NCBI RefSeq assembly: GCF_003545695.1 | Contig: NZ_QUZZ01000001.1 | Span: 583,273 to 647,272, forward strand | Reading direction: 5' to 3' | DNA: 64,000 nucleotides | Origin: Taibaiella helva | GTDB taxonomy: Bacteria > Bacteroidota > Bacteroidia > Chitinophagales > Chitinophagaceae | Shown here: one piece after another, positions 42,889-50,344 of the stretch | How positions within the stretch are numbered: position 1 is the stretch's first letter | Layout: each line of letters opens with the position of its first letter | Notes under the pieces: generated by a model | Database searches by the model: none | What the model was told of the DNA's origin: nothing | What the model saw: only the letters and a program-made list of their open reading frames with translations | Position numbers and translations under genes: made by a program

Positions 42889-42934
42889 GTAATTTTTGTT
42901 GTATTTCGACTGCGCGCAACAGGACAAAAATTAC
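42889..42934. repeat. Second hairpin directly abutting the first
   Basis: GTAATTTTTGT (42889-42899) pairs with ACAAAAATTAC (42924-42934). The 24-nt loop contains TTTCGACTGCGCGC, which resembles the inverse of the first loop. The two hairpins touch end to end. Confidence 0.7.
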
Positions 42935-42979
42935 TCCTTTTTAGACAGCCTCTTGTCTGATGAAATAACGGTACCGGTA

Positions 42980-43951
42980 TCAGACATTGGCGTGGGTTGC
43001 CGTAGCCGCTTCATGTTCCAGGGCGCCAAGGTAGCGTTCTGCATCCAGCGCAGCCATACAACCGCTGCCGGCTGCTGTTACGGCCTGGCGGTAGATCTTA
43101 TCCTGGACATCGCCACAGGCAAATACGCCGTCGATATTGGTCTTTGATGTACCGGGAGTGGTCAGGATATAACCCTGCTCGTCCATTTGCAGGTAATCTT
43201 TGAACAGGTCGGAATTGGGCTGGTGACCGATAGCCACAAAGAAGGCGCTCAGCGGAACAATCGTTTCTTCGTTGCGCTCGTTGTTCCTGATCTTTACACC
43301 ATCTACTTTTTTATCGCCCAGCACCTCTACGGTTTCGCTGTTCCAGTAGATCTGGATGTTGGCGGTTTTCAGCACACGTTCCTGCATTACCTTGGAGGCG
43401 CGCATTTCGCCGCGGCGTACGATCATGTGTACTTTGGAGCAAAGCTTGGCCAGGTACAGGGCCTCTTCGCAGGCAGTATCGCCGGCGCCCACGATCGCTA
43501 CTTCTTTATCCTTGAAGAAAAAGCCGTCGCACACCGCGCAGGCAGAAACGCCATAGCCGTTGAGCCGTTGCTCCGACTCGATGCCCAGCCATTTGGCGGA
43601 AGCGCCGGTAGCAATGATCACAGAGTCCGCTTCGATCCATTTTTCCTCATCTACTTCTACACGGAACGGGCGTTGGGAAAAATCGACTTTCGATACCATG
43701 CCCCAGCGGAGATCGGTACCCATGCGGCGGGCCTGCGCTTCAAAATCTTTCATCATCTGTGGGCCCATGATCCCTTCGGGATAGCCGGGATAGTTTTCCA
43801 CGTCGGTCGTGATGGTCAGCTGACCACCGGGTTGTAATCCTGAATACAGAACGGGTTTCATACCGGCGCGCGCCGCATAGATGGCGGCGGTATAGCCGGC
43901 CGGTCCCGAACCGATAATCAGGCAATGAATTCTTTCTGTGCTTTCTGACAT
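42980..43951 (-). CDS. trxB: Thioredoxin-disulfide reductase
   Basis: A 323-residue FAD/NADPH enzyme that reduces thioredoxin. The FAD motif is IIGSGPAGYTAAIYAARAG (residues 12-30), the redox-active pair is SACAVCDGFFF (near 137-140), and the NADPH motif is VAIVGAGDTACEEALYLA. The C-terminal FAD block GVFACGDVQDKIYRQAVTAAGSG is intact. Length is normal. It supports cytoplasmic thiol balance and, through thioredoxin, the DsbD protein encoded in this window. Confidence 0.97.
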   Translation of the reverse strand: MSESTERIHCLIIGSGPAGYTAAIYAARAGMKPVLYSGLQPGGQLTITTDVENYPGYPEGIMGPQMMKDFEAQARRMGTDLRWGMVSKVDFSQRPFRVEVDEEKWIEADSVIIATGASAKWLGIESEQRLNGYGVSACAVCDGFFFKDKEVAIVGAGDTACEEALYLAKLCSKVHMIVRRGEMRASKVMQERVLKTANIQIYWNSETVEVLGDKKVDGVKIRNNERNEETIVPLSAFFVAIGHQPNSDLFKDYLQMDEQGYILTTPGTSKTNIDGVFACGDVQDKIYRQAVTAAGSGCMAALDAERYLGALEHEAATATHANV

Positions 43952-44046
43952 TTTATGATGCTTTTTTGAATTGCTTCGGAATACCTGCGAAAATAGGTGT
44001 TTTTTCTCTCATGAGTAAATAGGCAGCGTCAAAGCCTGTATAGAGA

Positions 44047-44949
44047 TCATTTAGGGATGACCAGGGTATCGAAAGTATTGCCGTAGCCCGCCCACACGCC
44101 CAGGGCGCCGTTGCTGATATTGGTGCTGATGTCGACAGGCGATGCAAAAGGGTTGCCGTTAGCCGCATAAGAGAATTCCAGCGTGCGCCAGAAATCAAAT
44201 ACGCCTTTGTCGATCGCGCTCCATTTGAGCACCACGGTATCTCCTTTGTAAAAATAACCGAAGGTCTCCCGGTCGATCGTATCCATGCGGTCGAAGCCGG
44301 CGGCCAGCTGTATCGTGATCTTGCTGCCGTTGATGATGGCGTCGTCGTTTACGGAATAGTAAGGAGCAAGGAAAGGCCCGCTGTTGACCTTGGTAAAATA
44401 ACGGATGCGGTTGCCCAAGGTATCAGGATCGGTATACCGGGCAAACAGCAGCATCGAATTAGGATACTTTTCGGGTATCTCTCCGGGTTTGGGCGCCTCA
44501 GCCCATATGGAATCGAGCGCCTTGGGGTAGGGTATGCTCGTTACCGATTCGTAAGTCTTACCGTTATAGTCGATCTTCAGCCGGTAGGTTTTTCCCGCTC
44601 TGCCCCTGAACAGCAGGGCATTGATATCAGAAGAATCAACACTGTAGAAGTAGACCGGCGTACCGTTATTGTCGATTTGGTACTCTCTTAATACAAAAGA
44701 TTGTGTACCGTCGGACACTGTAATGCGGGCATCGTGCAGGAAAGCGTTATTCAGCGTCTGGAGATCAATGCGCGCAAAAAAGCCAAAGCTTTTGGTCAGG
44801 ACCACAAGGGGTGGAAGATCAGTTTCGATGGTGCCTTCGACCACTACTTTTTCTGCTGAAGGACCCAGGTCGAATTTTACTTCTTTCTCGCAGGAAAACA
44901 GGAGCAGGACACAAGCGATTACCGGAAGAAAAAGAAAGTGGCGTTTCAT
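44047..44949 (-). CDS. DUF4249 family lipoprotein
   Basis: A 300-residue protein with a lipoprotein signal (MKRHFLFLPVIACVLLLFSC; Cys 20 followed by EKEVKFDLG). The start of the mature part, VVVEGTIETDLPPLVVLTKSFGFF, and later YRLKIDYNGKTYESVTSIPYP match DUF4249, a Bacteroidota family of beta-rich outer-membrane-associated lipoproteins. Members are usually encoded next to a TonB-dependent receptor; here the neighbours are trxB and rlmB. A substrate-binding role is a guess from that usual context. Confidence 0.82.
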   Translation of the reverse strand: MKRHFLFLPVIACVLLLFSCEKEVKFDLGPSAEKVVVEGTIETDLPPLVVLTKSFGFFARIDLQTLNNAFLHDARITVSDGTQSFVLREYQIDNNGTPVYFYSVDSSDINALLFRGRAGKTYRLKIDYNGKTYESVTSIPYPKALDSIWAEAPKPGEIPEKYPNSMLLFARYTDPDTLGNRIRYFTKVNSGPFLAPYYSVNDDAIINGSKITIQLAAGFDRMDTIDRETFGYFYKGDTVVLKWSAIDKGVFDFWRTLEFSYAANGNPFASPVDISTNISNGALGVWAGYGNTFDTLVIPK

Positions 44950-45070
44950 TGATGTTCATCGTTTGACCGGTTCCGGCAAATGTTAAAACGCAGGGCAGCC
45001 TTTTTCATTGCCCGGGGAAACACTTTGGCCGGTAAGCCGGTGATCTTCGACGGGAACGCGCTGTCATATT

Positions 45071-45886
45071 TTAACCTAAAGCCTTCTGCCGCTGCATTTC
45101 ATACAGCATGATGCCGGTAGCTACCGATACATTAAGGGAATCAAAGTTACCGGCCATGGGAATGCGTACCAAATGGTCGGCATGTTTTAACACGAAGTCG
45201 CTGACACCTTTGTCTTCCGAACCCATAACGATGGCCAGGGGGATGGTGAGGTCTACTTCCTGTATCAGCGTGCTGCCCTGCAAGCTGGTCGCCGCCAGCT
45301 GTATGCCGTTCAGGTGCAGGATATCAACGGCTTGCTCCACGGAGGCGACACGACATACAGGAATACGCTCCAACGCACCGGCAGAAGCCTTGATCCCTTC
45401 TTCCGTGATCGCAGCGTTGTTGCTGGAAGGAACGACCAGGGCATGAGCGCTGTAGCAATGGGCCGACCGGGCGATGGCGCCCAGGTTGCGGGTATCTGTA
45501 ATGCCATCGAGCAAAACGATCAACGGCGTTTCTCCTTTATCGACCGCCTGGCTGATGATCTCCTGCAGCGGCTGGTATTCAACGAGGCCGGCAATGGCAA
45601 CTACACCCTGGTGATTGGCTTGAGTGAACCGGCCCAGCTTTTCCAGGGGAACCAGGCTGAGGGCGATATTCAGCTCGCGGGCTTTCTTTTTGATCGCCGA
45701 GATCTCATCTCCCGTCGCCGTCTGCAGCAGGAAGACCTTTTCCAGGTTGGTGCCTTGCTCAAGGGCTTCCAGTAAGGGCTTGCGGCCGATGATCAATCGA
45801 TTCTTGGGCACGGACGGGCCGGAGCGTTTAAACGATGGTCTGTTCAAGGAAGTGAATTTTTGCCGGGCGCCTGTAGGATCGCCCAT
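45071..45886 (-). CDS. rlmB: 23S rRNA (guanosine-2'-O)-methyltransferase, RlmB/TrmH family
   Basis: A 271-residue SPOUT methyltransferase. The N-terminal substrate-binding domain (RLIIGRKPLLEALEQG, then KLGRFTQANHQGVVAIAG) is followed by the knotted catalytic domain. Its three motifs are visible: DGITDTRNLGAIARSA (motif 1), IVMGSEDKGVS (motif 2) and IPMAGNFDSLNVSVATGIMLYE (motif 3). It is expected to methylate G2251 of 23S rRNA, but paralogous TrmH-family specificity cannot be excluded. About 35 extra basic residues precede the family core. A -7 element 11 nt before the ATG supports this start. Confidence 0.9.
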   Translation of the reverse strand: MGDPTGARQKFTSLNRPSFKRSGPSVPKNRLIIGRKPLLEALEQGTNLEKVFLLQTATGDEISAIKKKARELNIALSLVPLEKLGRFTQANHQGVVAIAGLVEYQPLQEIISQAVDKGETPLIVLLDGITDTRNLGAIARSAHCYSAHALVVPSSNNAAITEEGIKASAGALERIPVCRVASVEQAVDILHLNGIQLAATSLQGSTLIQEVDLTIPLAIVMGSEDKGVSDFVLKHADHLVRIPMAGNFDSLNVSVATGIMLYEMQRQKALG

Positions 45887-45896
45887 GGTTCAGCTG

Positions 45897-45904
45897 CAAA
45901 GGTA
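45897..45904 (-). promoter_or_regulatory. -7 element of rlmB
   Basis: TACCTTTG on the minus strand matches TAnnTTTG. It fixes the short leader and the ATG at 45886. No -33 match was seen. Confidence 0.55.
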
Positions 45905-46025
45905 GCTTAAAAAAAGCGGCAGCCGGTAAGGATTACCGCTGCCTGATTACTGGTTGCTGAATTGTATTCATGGATACCCGAAAACCCTGTATCGTGGATA
46001 CTGGTCCGGTCACCGTTTTTGGTGG

Positions 46026-46080
46026 TTTGTGTTAGTGTGTAGTATCGTAGCACTGCTACGATACTACACACTAACACAAA
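46026..46080. repeat. Perfect 55-bp palindrome (27-bp arms, 1-nt centre)
   Basis: The arm 46026-46052, beginning TTTGTGTTAGTGTGTAG, is followed by one C and then its exact reverse complement at 46054-46080. It lies 21 bp after the stop of the thioredoxin-like gene, between that gene and rlmB. It could end that transcript or be a cruciform or protein-binding site. Confidence 0.85.
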
Positions 46081-46101
46081 AATTGCCGGCAGCCATTCGC
46101 T

Positions 46102-46596
46102 TTATTTCAGTGTCTGCCCGGCTACAGCCGCGGGCGACCATTGCTGCAGGAACTCCGCGATCTTCGCCGGGCTGTGCCCTTTGCCCTCTTCCAGGTAACC
46201 CGAGTTCTGGGTATGGATGCGGTTGCCTTTTTCGTCAAGGATCACGAACACCGGAAAGCCGAAGCGTTGCGGATAGCCAAGCTTGCCCCAGAGCTTATCC
46301 TCTGCATTCTTTTTCTCATAATTCACATGCACCAGCACATAGTTGTCTTTCATCAGCTTGCTGAGCGTATCGTTGCCGGTAACCGTCTGGTTGAACCGGG
46401 TGCACCAGATACACCAGTTGCCGCCTACCATGAGCAGCACGTTTTTATGCTGTTGCTGTGCCTGCTTTACCGCCAGCCTGATATCAGCGTTAGCGTTGGC
46501 AGCAGGGTTGTACAAGCCTGCGCCTGCCTTGGATTCCTGTGCATAAAGCGAAGAGCCGCCCAGGAAAAGCAGTGCCGCTATGATCCATTTTTTCAT
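46102..46596 (-). CDS. Exported thioredoxin-like protein
   Basis: A 164-residue periplasmic protein with signal peptide MKKWIIAALLFLGGSSLYAQ. It has a thioredoxin fold with the redox motif NWCIWCTRFNQ (near residues 60-70) and the cis-Pro in FGFPVFVILDEKG. The CIWC motif and N-terminal NADIRLAVKQAQQQHKNVLLMVGG resemble the thioredoxin_7/DUF255-like group. A thiol-reductase role for periplasmic or receptor-bound cysteines is likely, and DsbD could feed it electrons (inference). It follows the TonB-dependent receptor by 68 bp but has its own -7 element. A large palindrome follows its stop. Confidence 0.88.
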   Translation of the reverse strand: MKKWIIAALLFLGGSSLYAQESKAGAGLYNPAANANADIRLAVKQAQQQHKNVLLMVGGNWCIWCTRFNQTVTGNDTLSKLMKDNYVLVHVNYEKKNAEDKLWGKLGYPQRFGFPVFVILDEKGNRIHTQNSGYLEEGKGHSPAKIAEFLQQWSPAAVAGQTLK

Positions 46597-46600
46597 GACA

Positions 46601-46608
46601 CAAAGGTA
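46601..46608 (-). promoter_or_regulatory. -7 element of the thioredoxin-like gene
   Basis: TACCTTTG on the minus strand matches TAnnTTTG and lies in the gap after the TonB receptor stop, 4 nt before the ATG. Confidence 0.45.
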
Positions 46609-46664
46609 AAGCTGCAGGGTTCAGATAAGGGTTAATGTTTTGCAATAGGGCGATAGCTTTCCGC

Positions 46665-48902
46665 CTATCTTAAAGTGTACCGCAGCCCGGCAAATCCCCT
46701 GATGCCCTGGATAGGCGCATAGTTGTATTCCGTATCGAAGGTGTAGCCCTTGGGATTGCTTACCGGGTCGTTGACCTGTTTATCAAAGGGGTCGAAAGGG
46801 CGCATAAAGGTTTCCTTCGGTACAAAGTTCAGCAGGTTCTTCAAGCCACCGTATACCTCAAAGCCGCTGCCGATCTTTTTGGTTACTTGTACATTGGCCA
46901 GGCAATACAGCGGTGAATATTCGGGACGGTAGTCGTCGTGCTGCAGGGGCAGCCGCATCGGCCCGTTCACCATCCCGGTAAGGTCTACGGTCCAGCGCCG
47001 GGGCAGGGTATAGGTGATCGCATAGTTGCCCGACCATTTCGGGGCAAACAGCTGGCTGCTCCTGACCATGCGACCACTGGCCGGATCGAGGTTCTCCTGG
47101 TACACATCCATATAGGTAGCGCCGACCATAACATGCAACGGTATGCTGCAAGTCATGCTGAGGTTGAGCGATAGGCCCTGCGATAAAGCATGCCCGTCAA
47201 GGTTGCGATAAAGGATCTTATTGGGATCCGTGTCATAGTCGCCGATGATCTTATTGGTGAAATAGCTGTAGAATGCCGTTGCATCGACATTGACGAAATT
47301 GTTGCCCAGCGGGAGCTGCAGCACATAATTGAGATTACTGTTGAACGATCGCTCCGGCTTCAGCGCTTCTTCTATTTCCACCTTACGTGCGCCGGTAAGC
47401 GCAGCATGATCTTCGGTAAACAGGTTCACGACACGGAAGCCGGTGCCGAAGCTGGCACGTATCGTATTGCGCTTGTCGGGTGACCATTTGTAAGCCAGGC
47501 GGGGCGAATGAATGGCATGATGCACTTTGTCGTAATCGAAGCGATAGCCCAGGAGCAGCTTGTGCCGGGCATGCAGGGACCATTCGTCCTGGATGAAAGC
47601 GCCGGGTAGCGGGGTACGGGAAGGTGCATCTGCCCCGGAGGCTGTAGCCGTGCCCGGCGTGTTATCATTATAGTCGGTATAGCGGAAGGAAGCCCCGGCC
47701 AGCAGGCTGTGCCGCCCCAGCTCCTTGTCCCAGTAAACCTGGCCGAAAGCCACTTTCTGGCTGGCCTGAAAAGATACGGTGCCATAATACGAATCCTGGT
47801 TGTGACCGATCACGGAAAACTGCGTCATGATCTTTTCCTTTACCGGCAGCTGGTACTGGCCGATCAGCTCCCAGCGCGACGTGTAAATGCTTTCGCCGTA
47901 AATGCTGTCACTACCCCGCCATTGCCGTGACCAGCTCATCTGCCCGCCCCAGCGGTCTTCATACACATAGCGGGCGGCGATGCTGGCTACGCGGTTGTCC
48001 TTCCGGGCAAAGTCCCATTTATTGAAGACCGAGATCCTGTTTTGCAGGGTCACGTCGGTGAAACCGTCGTGGTTACGATCCTGCGGCTGCTGGTAATTGT
48101 AATAGTTGATGCCCAGCAGGCTTTGTGCCTTACCCAGCTTTGCCTTGAAGGAGAGGTCGGTATTGTATTCCTGCCAGGAGGTGGCCATAATGTCGGCGCT
48201 GAGGCGGGGCGCGCTTTGCGGCGATTGGGTGATCACGTTAATAATGCCGCCCATGGCCTCGCTGCCATAGAGGGAAGCCGCAGGCCCTTTAACTACTTCC
48301 AGCCGTTCCACGATGCTGTTGGGAATGCCGCTGAGGCCGTACACGGTTGAAAGGGCGCTTACAATCGGCATCCCGTCGATGAGCACGAGGGTATAAGGAC
48401 CTTCCATGCCATTGATATGAATATCGCCTGTATTGCACACGTTACAGTTCAGCTGCGGCCTTACGCCGTTGATCATGCCCACGGCATCGAAAAGAGAAGG
48501 GCTGGGATTCTTTTTGAAAAATTTAGGGGTAAAGATCTCCACAGGGATAGGGCTTTCGGCGCGGCTTACAGGCTTTAAGGTACCGGTGACCACTACTTCA
48601 TCCAGGTCCTGCTGCGGTTTCAGTCGTATGGTCTGGTCTTTGGCCGGTTTGAAGGTGATCGTGTCGCTGTAATAGCCGGTATAGGAAATGATCACCAATG
48701 CTGTCGTCATGCTATCAGGCAGCGCGAGATTGAAGCGGCCTCCTGCATCGGTAAACGTGGCGAGATCTTTTCCCATAATCCGTATCGTGGCGCCGGGCAA
48801 TATTTCGCCGCTGCGGCTGTCCGCCACTTTTCCTGAAAAAGATTGTGCCGCGACCAGCCCGGAAATTAAGAGTAATGAAAGTATAAAATTTAAGCGGATC
48901 AT
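46665..48902 (-). CDS. TonB-dependent outer-membrane receptor
   Basis: A 745-residue receptor. After the signal peptide (ending GLVAAQ) comes a carboxypeptidase-regulatory-like domain (SFSGKVADSRSGEILPGATI, residues 21-95). The TonB box region and plug follow (DEVVVTGTLKPVSRAESP; IPNSIVERLEVVKGPAASLYGSEAMGGIINVIT). The rest is a 22-strand barrel ending in aromatic-Arg (FAGLRYTLR). The plug has an unusual cysteine pair, QLNCNVCNTGDIHINGMEG, near residues 150-168. It imports a scarce nutrient with energy from TonB. A perfect 16-bp palindrome just upstream suggests metal-dependent repression (inference), and the thioredoxin-like protein next door could act on the plug cysteines (inference). Confidence 0.92.
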   Translation of the reverse strand: MIRLNFILSLLLISGLVAAQSFSGKVADSRSGEILPGATIRIMGKDLATFTDAGGRFNLALPDSMTTALVIISYTGYYSDTITFKPAKDQTIRLKPQQDLDEVVVTGTLKPVSRAESPIPVEIFTPKFFKKNPSPSLFDAVGMINGVRPQLNCNVCNTGDIHINGMEGPYTLVLIDGMPIVSALSTVYGLSGIPNSIVERLEVVKGPAASLYGSEAMGGIINVITQSPQSAPRLSADIMATSWQEYNTDLSFKAKLGKAQSLLGINYYNYQQPQDRNHDGFTDVTLQNRISVFNKWDFARKDNRVASIAARYVYEDRWGGQMSWSRQWRGSDSIYGESIYTSRWELIGQYQLPVKEKIMTQFSVIGHNQDSYYGTVSFQASQKVAFGQVYWDKELGRHSLLAGASFRYTDYNDNTPGTATASGADAPSRTPLPGAFIQDEWSLHARHKLLLGYRFDYDKVHHAIHSPRLAYKWSPDKRNTIRASFGTGFRVVNLFTEDHAALTGARKVEIEEALKPERSFNSNLNYVLQLPLGNNFVNVDATAFYSYFTNKIIGDYDTDPNKILYRNLDGHALSQGLSLNLSMTCSIPLHVMVGATYMDVYQENLDPASGRMVRSSQLFAPKWSGNYAITYTLPRRWTVDLTGMVNGPMRLPLQHDDYRPEYSPLYCLANVQVTKKIGSGFEVYGGLKNLLNFVPKETFMRPFDPFDKQVNDPVSNPKGYTFDTEYNYAPIQGIRGFAGLRYTLR

Positions 48903-48933
48903 TTTTGGTTCCTTTTTGCAAAGGAAAATAAAA

Positions 48934-48949
48934 TTTAGATTAATCTAAA
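48934..48949 (-). promoter_or_regulatory. Operator-like 16-bp perfect palindrome upstream of the TonB receptor
   Basis: TTTAGATTAATCTAAA, symmetrical about 48941/48942, ends 32 nt before the receptor ATG. Size, symmetry and the TTTAG half-site resemble operators of the DtxR/MntR family of metal-dependent repressors. It is also in the gap shared with the divergent transglutaminase-like gene. Confidence 0.6.
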
Positions 48950-48996
48950 ATTATTTTTCAAAATAATTAAACCCTCTTTTCCTGGATCACAATGGC

Positions 48997-49004
48997 TAGC
49001 TTTG
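48997..49004 (+). promoter_or_regulatory. -7 element of the transglutaminase-like gene
   Basis: TAGCTTTG matches TAnnTTTG. It overlaps the earliest potential TTG start (49002), favouring the ATG at 49023. Confidence 0.5.
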
Positions 49005-49022
49005 TTGGAGAAGATTTTCCAG

Positions 49023-49586
49023 ATGACCTTTAATTTTCCTATCAGGAGCAGCGGCCCGGTGTCGGACCAATTCTGGCTCAAGGAGATTGCCGATTTTGAA
49101 CAGGCCCTGATCTGGGTGCGTCAACTGCCCTACTGCCGTAATAACGGCAAGATGAACCCGATAGTGCTCTTCACAGAAGGGCAGGGCACCTGCAGCACCA
49201 AGCATGCAGCACTCCGCCGACTGGCCCGTGAGCAAGGACAGCAGCAGGTACAGCTCTGCATGGGTATCTTCCAGATGAACCGGGAGAATACACCGTGTAT
49301 TGCTGCTGTGCTGGATCGCTATGGTCTTCCTTATATCCCTGAAGCGCACAACTACCTCAGGATTGACGGCCTGGTATGCGATGCTACGCGGGTCAATGCC
49401 TCCGCCGCCGATTTCGAACCGGAGCTGATTGAAGAATGTATTATTGATCCGGAACAGATCGGTGATTTCAAGGTAAGCTATCACAAAGCTTTTCTCAGCC
49501 GCTGGCTGGAGCAGGTTGCTTTGCCTTATCACGCAGACGAATTGTGGACGATAAGGGAGGCCTGTATCGCTGCGTTATCCTGTTAA
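49023..49586 (+). CDS. Transglutaminase-like cysteine protein, unknown function
   Basis: A 187-residue cytoplasmic protein (MTFNFPIRSSGPVSDQFWLK). The catalytic triad order of transglutaminase-like enzymes can be read. A Cys-containing block EGQGTCSTKHAALRRLA lies near residues 57-73, a His in PEAHNYLRIDG near 117, and an Asp in LVCDATRVNA. Spacing between them fits the small papain-like transglutaminase fold. I recall uncharacterised Bacteroidota homologues but no named function. The fold assignment is inference from the motif pattern. It has its own -7 element, and the hydrolase gene follows by 11 bp, so the two are probably one transcript. Confidence 0.65.
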   Translation: MTFNFPIRSSGPVSDQFWLKEIADFEQALIWVRQLPYCRNNGKMNPIVLFTEGQGTCSTKHAALRRLAREQGQQQVQLCMGIFQMNRENTPCIAAVLDRYGLPYIPEAHNYLRIDGLVCDATRVNASAADFEPELIEECIIDPEQIGDFKVSYHKAFLSRWLEQVALPYHADELWTIREACIAALSC

Positions 49587-49597
49587 TTTCTGATGTT

Positions 49598-50323
49598 ATG
49601 AATTACTTTGCCACGCTTTCGCTTTGTTTATCCTTAATGGCCGGGCAGCCGGCCGGGGCCCGCTTGCCGAAGCAGGAGACGGTTTACCTCTTTAGCGGCC
49701 TGGGTGCGGATTACAGGGTCTTCAGCCAGCTGGCGCTGCCCGGTTATCGCCTGGTCCATATCCAATGGATCAGACCGGAGAAAGACGAAAGCATGGCTCA
49801 TTATGCCACGCGTTTGCGGAGCCAGATCGCCGATCCCCACCCGGTGCTGATTGGGCTTTCCTTTGGCGGCATGATCGCGGTAGAAGTGGCCAAGCAGGTG
49901 CCGGCGCGGAAAGTGGTCCTGATCTCTTCTGCCAAGACCCGCAGCGACCTGGCGGCCGGCAGCAATTTTTTCTTTAAGTGGAAGCTGTACAAGTATATTC
50001 CGGGATACCTGCTGCAGCAGCCCAATTTTGTCGCCAACAATCTTTTCGGCGCAGAGACCGCATCAGACAAGGAGCTGCTGGGCGCCATACTGGAAGATAC
50101 CGATGTATCTTTCTTCCGCTGGGCCATGGATAGTATCGTACATTGGGATAATGAGACCATACCACCGCACCTGATCCATATCCATGGGACTGCCGACAAG
50201 ATCATCCCCTTTAAGGCCGTAAAAGCCGACTATGCCATCGAAGGCGGCGGTCATCTCATGATCCTGAACCGGGCCGATATCATCAGCCGGATCGTGCTTG
50301 ATTTTCTCGATACTTCATCCTAA
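49598..50323 (+). CDS. Alpha/beta hydrolase
   Basis: A 241-residue alpha/beta hydrolase. The oxyanion strand is VYLFSGLGADYRVF, the nucleophile elbow is LIGLSFGGMIAVE (Ser near residue 89), the acid is in HIHGTADKIIPF and the histidine in EGGGHLMILN. An N-terminal hydrophobic stretch (MNYFATLSLCLSLMAGQPAGA) could be a signal peptide. Substrate unknown. It begins 11 bp after the transglutaminase-like gene and 21 bp before the DUF255 gene, so the three are likely an operon. Confidence 0.85.
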   Translation: MNYFATLSLCLSLMAGQPAGARLPKQETVYLFSGLGADYRVFSQLALPGYRLVHIQWIRPEKDESMAHYATRLRSQIADPHPVLIGLSFGGMIAVEVAKQVPARKVVLISSAKTRSDLAAGSNFFFKWKLYKYIPGYLLQQPNFVANNLFGAETASDKELLGAILEDTDVSFFRWAMDSIVHWDNETIPPHLIHIHGTADKIIPFKAVKADYAIEGGGHLMILNRADIISRIVLDFLDTSS

Positions 50324-50344
50324 CCTTTTTATCTGAATATTGCT

